A DNA stretch of 64,000 bases, taken from assembly GCF_019704555.1 (NCBI RefSeq), contig NZ_AP024745.1, forward strand, positions 2,724,001 through 2,788,000. The letters run 5' to 3'. This document shows positions 17,187 through 27,412 of the stretch, piece after piece. A program made the position numbers and the translations under genes. The DNA is from Actinoplanes sp. L3-i22. GTDB lineage: Bacteria; Actinomycetota; Actinomycetes; Mycobacteriales; Micromonosporaceae. Position 1 is the stretch's first letter, and each line of letters begins with the position of its first letter. The notes under the pieces are model-generated. The model searched no databases. It was not told the DNA's origin and saw nothing but the letters and a program-made list of their open reading frames with translations.

Positions 17187-18515
17187 ATGAGCGGCATGGC
17201 CATCGCCTCAGGGCTCATCGAACAGGAGGCCCGTGCGCTGCTGACGCGGCTGGCCCGGGTGCGCCCGTTCGCCCTGCACGAGACGATGGTGCCGGCGGCC
17301 GCCCTGGCCCCGGCCGCCCAGGTGCGCATCGAGCGGTTCCTCATCGACGGCCGCGCGGATCTCGGGTGCCAGGTCGTGAACTTCCTGCGGTGGATGCGCG
17401 GACCGGGCCGGCAGGCGCCGGTGCCCGAGAAGCAGCGGCGCCTGACGCTCATCCGGTTGCGTTTCAACGACGTACTGTCGCAATTTGATCTTTTTACCGA
17501 AGTGATCACCCAACGCAGCGAGCACGAGACCGGAGTCTGGCTGTCCGGGCTGGACGTGCTGGCCCGGGACGCGCTCGGCCTGCCCGGCGACTACTTCGAG
17601 CCGCCGCCGGTGATCTGCTACCTGGCCCGCGGGCCGGGCGCGGCGATCCGGCGGGCCCGGACCCGCCTGCCCGGCGGCGACGAGAACCCGGTGGCCATCA
17701 TCCGGGTGCCCCGCGAACGCATGGTCGGCCACGGCATCGGCGCGTCGCTCGTGCACGAGGTCGGGCACCAGGGGGCGGCCCTGCTGGACCTGGTCACGTC
17801 GCTGCGGCCGGCCCTGGCAAGTGCCCGCGACACCGGCCGTGGCCCGCACCGGGCGGCCTGGCCGTGGTTCGAACGCTGGATCTCCGAGGTGGTCGCCGAC
17901 CTCTGGGCGGTGTCCCAGCTGGGCATCGGCGCGCCGCTGGGACTGATCGGCGTGGTCAGCCTGCCCCGCTGGTTCGTCTTCCGGTTCGGCGGCGAGGACC
18001 CGCACCCGGTGCCGTGGATCCGGGTGCTGCTGAGCTGCGCGCTCGGCGACGCGCTCTACCCGGACCCGCAGTGGCGGGCGCTCGCCGAGGGCTGGCGGGC
18101 GATGTATCCGATCGACGGCGTGGAGGCCGGGCAGCGGACGACGCTGGACCAGCTGACCGCCGCGCTGCCCGCCTTCGCCGACGTGCTGCTCGGGCACCGG
18201 CCGGCGGCGCTGCACGGGGCCCGCCTGGGTGACGTCCTGCGCCGCCCGGACCGTGGCGCCGGCGCGCTGCTGCACACCTTCGACACCTGGCGCGCCGATC
18301 CCGGTCTGCTGTACACGACGGCGCCGTCGATCACCTTCGCCGTGCTGGGCCAGGCCCGCGCGGCCGGCCGGCTGACCCCGGAACGCGAGAGCCGGATGGT
18401 CGGTGAGCTGCTCACCCAGTGGGCGCTGCGCAGCACTCTCGACACGTCGGCGATCTGCGCCGACCGCAACCTGACCCCCGCGCTTCCGGCGCGGGTACCC
18501 CTGTCCATCACCTGA
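17187..18515 (+). CDS. Putative zinc-metalloprotease-like protein (HEVGH motif), sigma-54 operon
   Basis: 442 aa, starting 2 bp after the previous stop. IGASLVHEVGHQGAALLDLV contains an HExxH zinc-binding signature, and SEVVADLWAVSQLG about 45 residues later could supply the third ligand, as in gluzincins. The remainder (RWMRGPGRQAPVPEK, WPWFERWISEVVADLW, GWRAMYPIDGVEAGQR) matches no family I can name. There is no signal peptide, so it would act in the cytosol or on its operon partners, for example processing the two acidic proteins. That role is inferred from position only. Confidence 0.7.
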   Translation: MSGMAIASGLIEQEARALLTRLARVRPFALHETMVPAAALAPAAQVRIERFLIDGRADLGCQVVNFLRWMRGPGRQAPVPEKQRRLTLIRLRFNDVLSQFDLFTEVITQRSEHETGVWLSGLDVLARDALGLPGDYFEPPPVICYLARGPGAAIRRARTRLPGGDENPVAIIRVPRERMVGHGIGASLVHEVGHQGAALLDLVTSLRPALASARDTGRGPHRAAWPWFERWISEVVADLWAVSQLGIGAPLGLIGVVSLPRWFVFRFGGEDPHPVPWIRVLLSCALGDALYPDPQWRALAEGWRAMYPIDGVEAGQRTTLDQLTAALPAFADVLLGHRPAALHGARLGDVLRRPDRGAGALLHTFDTWRADPGLLYTTAPSITFAVLGQARAAGRLTPERESRMVGELLTQWALRSTLDTSAICADRNLTPALPARVPLSIT

Positions 18516-18536
18516 CCCGCCGGAGGCGCGGACGCC

Positions 18537-20567
18537 ATGGCGTACCAAGGAACCTACGACTACCACACCATCTGCGAACACAAGCGTCCGGTCGTGGCCG
18601 GCACGGTGGTGAACTTCGCCATCGACCCCGAACCGGACTCCCGCAACTTCACCTTCGAGTGGCAGGTCGAGGGGCCGTTCACCGGCATGGTGCAGCGGTA
18701 CCCGGGCCGCCGGACCTTCGACTGGGACACCGACGGGCTGCGGGCCGGCACGTACCGGATCTCCGCCCGGCTCTCCCCGGTCCTCACCGAGACGAGCTCC
18801 GAGAACGGCGCCGGTGACGGCGTCACCGGCACCTACGGCCTGTCCGGCTCGACCGGCAGCCGCGGCTTCTCGGCCGTGTCGGTGTCCACCCCGCCGACCG
18901 GGACCACGACGCCGCCCGGCGACTCGGAGACCGAGCCGTGGAGCATCCAGCTGACCCCGGCGCCGGCCGGCCAGGACGGGCCGCTGCCGGTCAGCCTGCA
19001 GCGCACCGCCAACGTCGAGACCATCGACCAGGCGCTGTGGGTGATCATCCGGGACCGGACCAACGCGATCGGCTTCCGGCCCTACAAGTCGTTCATCGAC
19101 GACGTGATGGGCGCCGACAAGGTCAGCGCCAACGGCTTCGAGGTCGGCCCGCTGCCGTTCCGTGGCGGCGACGCCTACGCGCTGCTGAAGTTCGCCACCG
19201 ACGCGTTCATCATGCAGGAGGTCGGCGTGCTCGACCCGCTCGGCGTGGTCCGGGCCGGCCTGGTCCAGCCCTCGGCGCTGGCCCGGCTCAACTCCGACCT
19301 GGCCCTGGAGAGCCTCTCGGACCAGCTCGACGACCCCACCCAGGCCGAGGCGCTGCGGACCCAGGAGGAGCGCCGGCTCGGCCGGCCGTTCAACCTCAAC
19401 GAGCTGCGCCGGCTGCGGGACAGCTACTTCGTGGCGCTCAAGGACGAGATCCCGGACCCGCGGGTGCTGCCGTACCTGCGGATCATCCGGGAGCGGCTGG
19501 CCGACATCCCGCTCAAGCCGCCGGGATCGGTGCCGGACCGGTCGTACGGCATCCTGCGGTCGCACCTGACCGCGCCGCTGGCGATCGAGCTGTTCTGGTC
19601 GTACTGGCTGGAAGAGGGCATGCTCGCGCAGACCATGAACGCGGTCCTCGCCCGGTTCGAGAACCGCCGGATCCGCGCCGACGGCCGGCCGGACCCGCTC
19701 ACCCGCTACGACATCGACCCGCTGCGGCCACTGTCCAACATCTTCTGGGGCTTCGCGCAGGACGAGGTGCACCGGCTCACCGTCCGGCGGCGGCATCTCG
19801 AGTACGAGCACGAGTACGGCCTGCCGCTGCACGGTCGCGCGCTGCGGGACGCGCCCCGGCCGGTGGACCGCCGGTCGCGGTTCCTGGAGTCGCTGCACAA
19901 CCTGCTCTACCTGTGCCACGACTACTTCCGCCAGGACGACGACACCACGATCATCGCCGACGGGTTCCCGATCCTCAACGCGCTGCGCGAGACCCACCTG
20001 CTGCTGGCCGAGGGGGCACACAACCAGTTCGGCGACCTGCCGTCGACCGCGCGCTCCGAGATGATGGTCATGCAGTGGCTGCTGGCCCGGCCGGAGATGC
20101 GCGACTTCCTCGGCGGGCGGACCATGGTGCCGTACGAGGAGGCGTGGATGGACCGCGTCGACTCGATGAAGTCCATGCAGGACTGGACGGACGTGAGCAT
20201 CACCCACTTCCGGGACATGGCGGTCTTCGGCGAACAGCTGCTGGTCTCCATCCGGTACGGCAACTGGAGCGTCGAGAACGACCCGCAGACCGCCGCGAAC
20301 TGGGCCCGCTACTGGCGCGCCGAGATCCAGCGGTACGTGCACGCGTACCGGGCCGCGACCAGCGTGGACCTGACCGAGGAGATCGACGCCACCCCGCCGG
20401 CCGTGCTACTGCGCCGGCGCCTGGGTGACGGCGACCGCCCGCAGTTGGACGGCTCGCGCCGCCCGGCCCTGGACGGCTCCCGGCGCCCCGCGCTGCCGAG
20501 CCGGCGGCAAGGCGACCAGATGGCCTCGCGGGTGCGCTCGTCGGCGGGCGAACTGGAGCACGGGTGA
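18537..20567 (+). CDS. Large unknown protein with N-terminal Ig/PKD-like domain, sigma-54 operon
   Basis: 676 aa. Residues about 15-100 look like an Ig/PKD-type beta-sandwich (FTFEWQVEGPFTG, RTFDWDTDGLRAGTYRISAR). A Ser/Thr/Pro linker follows, then a long helical region of unknown type (FRPYKSFIDDVMGADKV, NIFWGFAQDEVHRLTVRRRH, MMVMQWLLARPEMRDFLGGR). The C-terminus has short repeats (LDGSRRPALDGSRRPALPSR). There is no signal peptide or membrane helix. Its last 4 bp overlap the start of the next gene (GTGA), which implies translational coupling. Size and domain plan suggest a structural or scaffold protein of the operon product, but no function can be assigned. Confidence 0.75.
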   Translation: MAYQGTYDYHTICEHKRPVVAGTVVNFAIDPEPDSRNFTFEWQVEGPFTGMVQRYPGRRTFDWDTDGLRAGTYRISARLSPVLTETSSENGAGDGVTGTYGLSGSTGSRGFSAVSVSTPPTGTTTPPGDSETEPWSIQLTPAPAGQDGPLPVSLQRTANVETIDQALWVIIRDRTNAIGFRPYKSFIDDVMGADKVSANGFEVGPLPFRGGDAYALLKFATDAFIMQEVGVLDPLGVVRAGLVQPSALARLNSDLALESLSDQLDDPTQAEALRTQEERRLGRPFNLNELRRLRDSYFVALKDEIPDPRVLPYLRIIRERLADIPLKPPGSVPDRSYGILRSHLTAPLAIELFWSYWLEEGMLAQTMNAVLARFENRRIRADGRPDPLTRYDIDPLRPLSNIFWGFAQDEVHRLTVRRRHLEYEHEYGLPLHGRALRDAPRPVDRRSRFLESLHNLLYLCHDYFRQDDDTTIIADGFPILNALRETHLLLAEGAHNQFGDLPSTARSEMMVMQWLLARPEMRDFLGGRTMVPYEEAWMDRVDSMKSMQDWTDVSITHFRDMAVFGEQLLVSIRYGNWSVENDPQTAANWARYWRAEIQRYVHAYRAATSVDLTEEIDATPPAVLLRRRLGDGDRPQLDGSRRPALDGSRRPALPSRRQGDQMASRVRSSAGELEHG

Positions 20568-21877
20568 ACGTCGTCGACTTCACGTCGGCGCTCTACCTGG
20601 ACCTGCGGCACCCGAGCCGCTGCCTGGCACCCTGGCAGCGGCTCACCACCGGGGTCCCGGCCGCGCTGGCGGAGGCCCCGGCCGTCGCGGCACTGTCGGC
20701 CGGGCTGGCCCGCCTGCTCGGCCGGCCGGCCGCCACTCCGGCCCGGTCCAGCCTGCATGCGCTGGTGGATGTGGTGGGGGCGCTCGGGGACGGGGCCACG
20801 GTCTGGTGTGACTCGGGCGCGTATCCGATCGCCGGGTGGGCGGCGCGGGCGGCTGGGCACGTGCCGCGCCGATTCGCCCACCACGACCCGACCGACCTGG
20901 CCCGGCAGCTTGCCGACCTTGCCCGGTCGGCCCCCGGTCGGCCGGCGGCCCTCAACCAGCCGGCGGCCCCCGACCAGCCGGCGGCCCTCAACCAGCCGCC
21001 GGACCCCGACCGGCCGGCGGCCTCCAACCAGCCGCTGGCCGCCGGCCTCGCCCGGCCCGGGGCCCCCGACCAGCCGCTGGCTGACGACCTTGCCTGGCCG
21101 TGGGGCGCCGGCCTCGCTGACCCTGCCCAGTCGTTGGCCGTCGGCCTCCGTCGGCAGCCCGCCGCCGGTGGCGGCCGGCCGCTTGTGCTGTGCGACGGCT
21201 ACTGTCCCGGCTGCGGGCGGGTCGCGCCGATCGACGAATACCTGCGGGTGGTCCGCCAGGCCGGGGGCCTGGTGATCGTCGACGACACCCAGGCGGTCGG
21301 CGTACTCGGCCGGCCCGGCGGCGCCGGCACCCCCGCCTGGCTGGGCATTTCCGGGCCCGGCCTGGTGACGGTGGCGTCGCTGGCCAAAGGCTTGGGCGTG
21401 CCGATGGCGGTGGTGGGCGGCGACCCGCACGTCATCGCCCGGATCCGCGCCCGGGGCCCGGCCCGGCAGCACGGCAGCGCGCCGTCGGCGGCCGATCTGG
21501 CGGCCACGGCGTACGCCCTGAAGTGCAATGCCGCCGAGGGCGACCGCCGCCGGGAACGGCTGACGACCTCGGTGCGCCGCCTGCGCTCGACGCTGGCCGC
21601 TCGGGGCATCCGGCTCACCGGCGGTCTCTTCCCGGTGCAGTCCACCCCGGCGGGATCCCCGGCGGCCGCCGCGGCGCTCACCTCGGCGCTGCTCAGACGC
21701 GGTGTCCGGGCCGTCGCGCACCGACCGCAGTGCCGCCCCGGCACAGCCGCGGTCAGCCTGCTGATCACCGCGGCCCACACCACCGCGGACATCGACCGCG
21801 CCGCCACCGCCCTCGCCGCCGAACTACCCGCAGTCCGTAACGGACACAGCGGCCTCCTGGCGGGGGTCCGCTCATGA
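20564..21877 (+). CDS. Alpha-oxoamine synthase-like PLP enzyme (BioF/KBL family) with repeat insertion
   Basis: 437 aa, GTG start coupled to the gene before. Fold-type I PLP elements are present: the pyridine aspartate in GLVIVDDTQAVGVLG, the PLP lysine in TVASLAKGLGVP, and QHGSAPSAADLAATAYAL where the second subunit's phosphate loop lies. The overall match is to 8-amino-7-oxononanoate synthase or 2-amino-3-ketobutyrate ligase types, which join an amino acid to an acyl-CoA. Residues about 128-200 are a Pro/Ala/Asn/Asp/Gln repeat tract (PAALNQ, PAAPDQ, PAALNQ, PPDPDR, PAASNQ) that interrupts the core between strands and is absent from usual family members. Substrates are unknown. Confidence 0.75.
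   Translation: MNVVDFTSALYLDLRHPSRCLAPWQRLTTGVPAALAEAPAVAALSAGLARLLGRPAATPARSSLHALVDVVGALGDGATVWCDSGAYPIAGWAARAAGHVPRRFAHHDPTDLARQLADLARSAPGRPAALNQPAAPDQPAALNQPPDPDRPAASNQPLAAGLARPGAPDQPLADDLAWPWGAGLADPAQSLAVGLRRQPAAGGGRPLVLCDGYCPGCGRVAPIDEYLRVVRQAGGLVIVDDTQAVGVLGRPGGAGTPAWLGISGPGLVTVASLAKGLGVPMAVVGGDPHVIARIRARGPARQHGSAPSAADLAATAYALKCNAAEGDRRRERLTTSVRRLRSTLAARGIRLTGGLFPVQSTPAGSPAAAAALTSALLRRGVRAVAHRPQCRPGTAAVSLLITAAHTTADIDRAATALAAELPAVRNGHSGLLAGVRS
20938..21080. repeat. In-frame 18-bp repeat tract inside the PLP enzyme gene
   Basis: An 18-bp unit of the type CCGGCGGCCCTCAACCAG encodes P-A-A-L-N-Q variants several times in succession. Because the unit is a multiple of three, the tract can lengthen or shorten without a frameshift. 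Confidence 0.7.
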
Positions 21878-21996
21878 ACACCGACCGAGCGGTGCACTCC
21901 GGCGCGGGCACCGATCAGGCCGCCGTCGCCCTTGCCGCTGAACTGCCCGCAGTCCGTAACGGACTCAGCGGCCTCCTGGCGGGAGCACGCTCATGA
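21874..21996 (+). CDS. 40-aa ORF created by tandem duplication of the upstream gene end (doubtful gene)
   Basis: An ATG overlapping the preceding stop (ATGA) opens a 40-aa frame that ends in a TGA overlapping the next gene's ATG (again ATGA). Its C-terminus, ALAAELPAVRNGLSGLLAGARS when read in two halves, nearly copies the C-terminus of the PLP enzyme upstream. The DNA at 21919-21998 repeats 21800-21879 with few changes, at a spacing of 119 bp. It may be only a translational bridge between the two flanking genes. I regard expression as possible and function as unlikely. Confidence 0.35.
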   Translation: MNTDRAVHSGAGTDQAAVALAAELPAVRNGLSGLLAGARS

Positions 21997-23295
21997 ACGC
22001 CGGTCGGGAGGCGCTGCGGCGCCGGGTGTGCGCCGCGGTCGACGCGCACGCCCGCGAGCTGATCGCCTTCTCCCATGAGTTGCACGACCACCCGGAGACG
22101 GCCTACCGGGAGCATCGCGCGGCGGCGGCGCTGGCCGACCGGCTGCGCCGCGGCGGCCTGGCCGTCACCGCGCCGGCCTACCGGCTGCCCACGGCGGTGG
22201 CCGGGCACGCCGGCTCGCACGGGCCCCGGGTCGTGATCTGCTGCGAATACGACGCGCTGCCCGGCCTGGGTCACGCGTGCGGTCACAACGTGGTCGCCGC
22301 CGCCGGCCTCGGCGCGGGTCTGGCACTCGCGCCACTGGCCGCCGCCATCGGTGGACGGATCACCGTGCTGGGCACCCCGGCCGAGGAGGGCGGCGGCGGC
22401 AAGATCCTGATGGCCGGCCGCGGCGCGTTCGACGACGCCGCAGCCGCGATGCTGGTGCACCCCGGCCCGTACGAGACGGTCCGGCCACACATCAGCGCGA
22501 TGACCGGCCTGCAGGCGGTCCTGCTCGGCCGCCCCGCGCACGCGAGCATGTTTCCCGAGCTCGGCGTCAACGCCCTCGACGCGCTGGTGCTGGGCTATCT
22601 CGGCGTATCCGCGCTGCGTCAGCACCTGAGCGGCACCGAGCGGGTGCACGGCGTGATCCGCGACGGCGGCCGCACGCCCAGTGTCGTACCGTCCCGCGCC
22701 TCGGCGGTATTCCTGGCCCGGGCCGCCACGATCGAGCAGGCCCACGCGCTGCGGCAGCGGGTGATCGCCTGCCTGGAGGGCGGCGCGCACGCCGTCGGCG
22801 CCCGGCTGGCCGTACGCACGCTATGGCCCGAGTACCGGGAGATGTGGCACAACCTCCCACTGGCCGCCGCGTTCACCGCCAACCTGCACCGGCTCGGCCG
22901 CTCACCGCTCCCGCCGGAACAGGTCCCGGCCAGCCGGTCCGGCTCGACCGACCTCGGCGACGTCAGCCAGTTGGTGCCGGCGGTGCACCCCAAACTCGCC
23001 ATCAGCCCTCCGAACATCGCACAGCACACCCCCGAGTTCGCCCGCTGGGCAATCGCGCCGACAGCCGACCGAGCCGTACTCGACGGCGCCAAGGCCCTGG
23101 CCCTGACCGCCGTCGACATCTGGCTCGACGCACGCCTGCGCGCAGCCATGCACACCGCCTTCGGCCCAGAGCCGGCAAGCGCTCCCGACCCGGGTCCGGT
23201 CGGGGCTTTCGGCCCGGGGCTGGTCAGCGCTTTCGGCCCGGGGCCGGTCGACGACTTCATGCCGGGGCCGGTCGGCGTCTTCGCGTCGGCGTCGG

Positions 23296-24720
<1,425 letters not shown>

Positions 24721-24981
24721 GCGTCCGCGTACATGCGTCGCACATTCTGACGACTGGTGGGGGTGACACGAACGGGTTACACCGGATGAGAGACCGGCGG
24801 CGCGGGCCGCTCGGCGCTCGGTGCCGGGGCGATGTCTCCCGGGCCGGCGCCGATGGGGGTCCACGCGGGCCGGCCGGTCCAGGCGAGGGGATGCCCTCGT
24901 GACCGGCCCTGGTGGAGGGCGGTCGGCCGGAGCGCTCCAGGGCGCCTCGAACCCGACGACCAACCAACCGGAGCAATGATC

Positions 24982-26229
24982 ATGAATATTTTCGTCACCG
25001 AACCCCGAGATGTCACCTATAGGGAGGTGAAAGCAGCCGAGGAGATCGAGGCCGACTCGTTCGGCTCCGGCCCGCTGCCGGCGGACGTCATCAACGACTC
25101 CGGCAACGACCTGAGTGAGCGCGAGGTGAGCAAGATCGCGACCCGGCTGGACGATCCGGGGCTGGCGCCCCGGGTCCAGCTGCTGCTGAGCCGGGAGCGC
25201 ATCTTCGGCACGTTCCTGACCAGCCTCGTCGCGGCGTTCCCCACCGCCGGCAAACGCAGCGTCGAGGAGAGCGCGGACTATGTGCTCGACCAGCTGGAGA
25301 ACAGCGAACTGCTGGAGGAACTGGACAACAAGGTGTCCTACGCGGCGCCGGTCATTCCGGGCTCGCCCTGCGACGTCGGCGACATCGAACGGGGCAACCT
25401 GAAGGTCCCGCAGATCAGCACCGGCATCGACCGGGCGCTGATCGACGCCGCGGCGGACCTGGCCGACATCACCACGGTCGGCGACGCCATGGGCGTCTTC
25501 GCGGCTCGCACGGCGCTGGTCGACCGGTGGGCGGCCGGCGACTTCCGCTTCGCCGGCAAGGAGGTCAACCGATTCCTCTACTGCTTCCTGCGTGATCGGA
25601 CGGACCTGACCGACGACACGCGGCACCGCGTGCAGGCCAGAGTCTTCGGCACACCGGGCGTGCCGGCGGGCACCGACGTCAACACGGCGTTCCCGGTGGC
25701 TTTCCAGCGGTTGCTGTCCGCCCTGGTGCGTTTCGACCAGGACAGCCGCACCAGCCAGTCCGGCAAGGAGCCGAGCCGGGCGCAGGCCAACATCGCGGCC
25801 GAGGAGGTTCGTTACAACCTCGATCAGGCGGTGACCGGGGTGACCGAACTCGAGATCAGCGACCTGCGCGCCGAGCTGACCCGGGCGCTGTTCGTGCTCG
25901 AGGACGACGAGGTGATCCAACAGGTCGCCGGCGGCGACCCGGACGGCATCTGGGCGGTGGTGAACCGGCTGCTCGACCGGAGCGGCTCCACCTCCCGTGA
26001 CCTGGTCGCGCAGTTCGCGGCGCTGAAGGCCCGCCGGGACATCTTCGCCTTCCTCCGGTACGAGCCGGGCGGCGGCGGGCCGGGGGAGAACGCGGCCTTC
26101 GCCGCCGCGGTCGAGGCCGCCGTGACGCTGGAGACCATCGAGTCGGTCCCACGCCCCGCGCAGCTCGCCGGGGCGATGAACGGCCAGTCCGATTACACGG
26201 TCGACCGGCTCACCACGATGAGCCACTGA
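24982..26229 (+). CDS. Unknown soluble protein divergent from the sigma-54 activator
   Basis: 415 aa, start ATG 24982 with CCGGAG about 8 nt upstream (ATG 24976 is too close to it). The protein is acidic and predicted helical (YVLDQLENSELLEELDNKVS, RFAGKEVNRFLYCFLRDR, LRAELTRALFVLEDDEVI). It lacks signal peptide, membrane segments and any catalytic motif I recognise. It is divergently transcribed from the activator, with 261 bp between starts that holds a TGCGTCGCA palindrome (24732-24740). I saw no -24/-12 box there. Location suggests it belongs to the sigma-54 system, but no function can be given. Confidence 0.7.
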   Translation: MNIFVTEPRDVTYREVKAAEEIEADSFGSGPLPADVINDSGNDLSEREVSKIATRLDDPGLAPRVQLLLSRERIFGTFLTSLVAAFPTAGKRSVEESADYVLDQLENSELLEELDNKVSYAAPVIPGSPCDVGDIERGNLKVPQISTGIDRALIDAAADLADITTVGDAMGVFAARTALVDRWAAGDFRFAGKEVNRFLYCFLRDRTDLTDDTRHRVQARVFGTPGVPAGTDVNTAFPVAFQRLLSALVRFDQDSRTSQSGKEPSRAQANIAAEEVRYNLDQAVTGVTELEISDLRAELTRALFVLEDDEVIQQVAGGDPDGIWAVVNRLLDRSGSTSRDLVAQFAALKARRDIFAFLRYEPGGGGPGENAAFAAAVEAAVTLETIESVPRPAQLAGAMNGQSDYTVDRLTTMSH

Positions 26230-26332
26230 CCCGAGCCGGTCCGGCGGCGGTTGCCGTCGGACCGGTGGCCCGACGCGCCGGCTTTGAACGGGCAGCTGGC
26301 CTACCGGCCACACGGGCTCGGTGAGGCCGGCC

Positions 26333-27238
26333 CTAGACACGGAGCACCAGCTTGCCGCCGGCGTGACCGGTCGCGCTCCGCTCCTGTGCCCGGCCCGCCT
26401 CGGCGAGCGGGAACGCCTCCGCCACGGTGAGCCGCAGTGTGCCCGCGGCAGCCAGCCCGGCCAGCTCACTCAGCGCGCCGGCACTCGGCTGCGACCCGCC
26501 GGAGAAGGTAACGCCCAGCTCCCCGGCGGTCGGGTCGGCGATCGTGACGATCCGCTCCGTCGTGCCACCGCGCACCTCGATCGAAGCGGGCAGCGCGCCG
26601 TGGCCGGCCGCGTCGAAGACCGCGTCCACCCCCTGCGGCGCGAGCTCGCGGACCCGGGCGACGAGACCGTCCCCATACGCCACCGGGGTTACGCCCAGCG
26701 ATCGCAGGAAGTCGTGGTTGGCCGGAGCGGCGGTGCCGATGACGGTCACGCCCGCTGCCACGGCGAGCTGCACGGCGACGCTCGCGACCGCGCCAGCGGC
26801 CCCGTGCACGAGCAGGGTCTCGCCCGCCTTGACGCCGAGCAGCTCCAGCACCCGCTGCGACGTCTCGCCGGCGACCGGGAGCGCCGCCGCCTCGTCCCAA
26901 CCCAGGCTCGCGGGCTTGCGCGCGGCCACGGTGGCCAGCGCATACTCCGCATACGCCCCGGTGTCGGTGAGGGCGACCACCTCGTCGCCGGCGCGCAGGC
27001 CGGTGACGCCCGGCCCCACCCGGTCGACCACGCCCGCCGCCTCCAGACCGGGGACGGCCGGGAACGTGACCGGGAACGCCTGCCGCATCACCCCGCTCCG
27101 GATCTTGAAGTCGAGCTGATTCAGCCCGGCGGTGCGCACCCGGATCCGCACCTGACCCGGGCCCGGCTCCGGAGTTTCGACCTCGGCGACCCGCAGCACC
27201 TCGGGCCCGCCGTAGTTCTCGAAGACGATCGCCTTCAT
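26333..27238 (-). CDS. Zinc-independent NAD(P)H:quinone oxidoreductase / MDR superfamily enzyme
   Basis: 301 aa starting MKAIVFENYGGPEVLRV (ATG 27238, GAGGTGGGG upstream; an ATG three codons earlier is less likely). GroES-like N-terminal fold with AGLNQLDFKIRSG, then PAVPGLEAAGVVDRVGPGV, and the Rossmann dinucleotide site LLVHGAAGAVASVAVQLA. The structural-zinc cysteines are missing, as in QOR-type enzymes. It probably reduces quinones or enones with NADPH. It is divergent from an XRE-type regulator, a common pairing in actinobacteria. Confidence 0.88.
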   Translation of the reverse strand: MKAIVFENYGGPEVLRVAEVETPEPGPGQVRIRVRTAGLNQLDFKIRSGVMRQAFPVTFPAVPGLEAAGVVDRVGPGVTGLRAGDEVVALTDTGAYAEYALATVAARKPASLGWDEAAALPVAGETSQRVLELLGVKAGETLLVHGAAGAVASVAVQLAVAAGVTVIGTAAPANHDFLRSLGVTPVAYGDGLVARVRELAPQGVDAVFDAAGHGALPASIEVRGGTTERIVTIADPTAGELGVTFSGGSQPSAGALSELAGLAAAGTLRLTVAEAFPLAEAGRAQERSATGHAGGKLVLRV

Positions 27239-27314
27239 GATCCCCACCTCTTCCGTTCGGCTCGTACAGCCAGATTGCCCCGGCCGGCGGGCGCTGTGGA
27301 GAGGACTGCTTTGT

Positions 27315-27388
27315 CTAGGATCGCCACTCCCTGGTTACGCCCGAAGCCGGCCGTTCTGCCTAGGATCGGCAGTCCCTGGCTACGCCCG
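27315..27388. promoter_or_regulatory. 29-bp direct repeats with TAGGAT boxes in a divergent promoter region
   Basis: A 29-bp sequence starting CTAGGATCG and ending TACGCCCG occurs at 27315-27343 and again, with four changes, at 27360-27388 (45-bp period). Each copy contains TAGGAT, a good -10 hexamer. They lie between the quinone reductase and the XRE regulator, so they may be a duplicated promoter or operator for that regulator. Confidence 0.6.
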
Positions 27389-27412
27389 GCGGCGCGAGCC
27401 ACGATGGGTGCC

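Noticed and set aside
17208..20342. Minus-strand 1044-codon frame opposite the sigma-54 operon
   Set aside because: Compositional shadow; no start context and no recognisable motif.
24721..24981. A second -24/-12 promoter between the activator and the unknown gene at 24982
   Set aside because: No GG-N10-GC pair with a TGGC/TTGC context was found by eye; only a TGCGTCGCA palindrome is present.
24721..26469. Upstream extension of the sigma-54 activator frame (to 1057 codons)
   Set aside because: It would run antisense through the gene at 24982-26229 and has no protein-like features before residue VKASL; the AAA+ protein is complete from GTG 24720.
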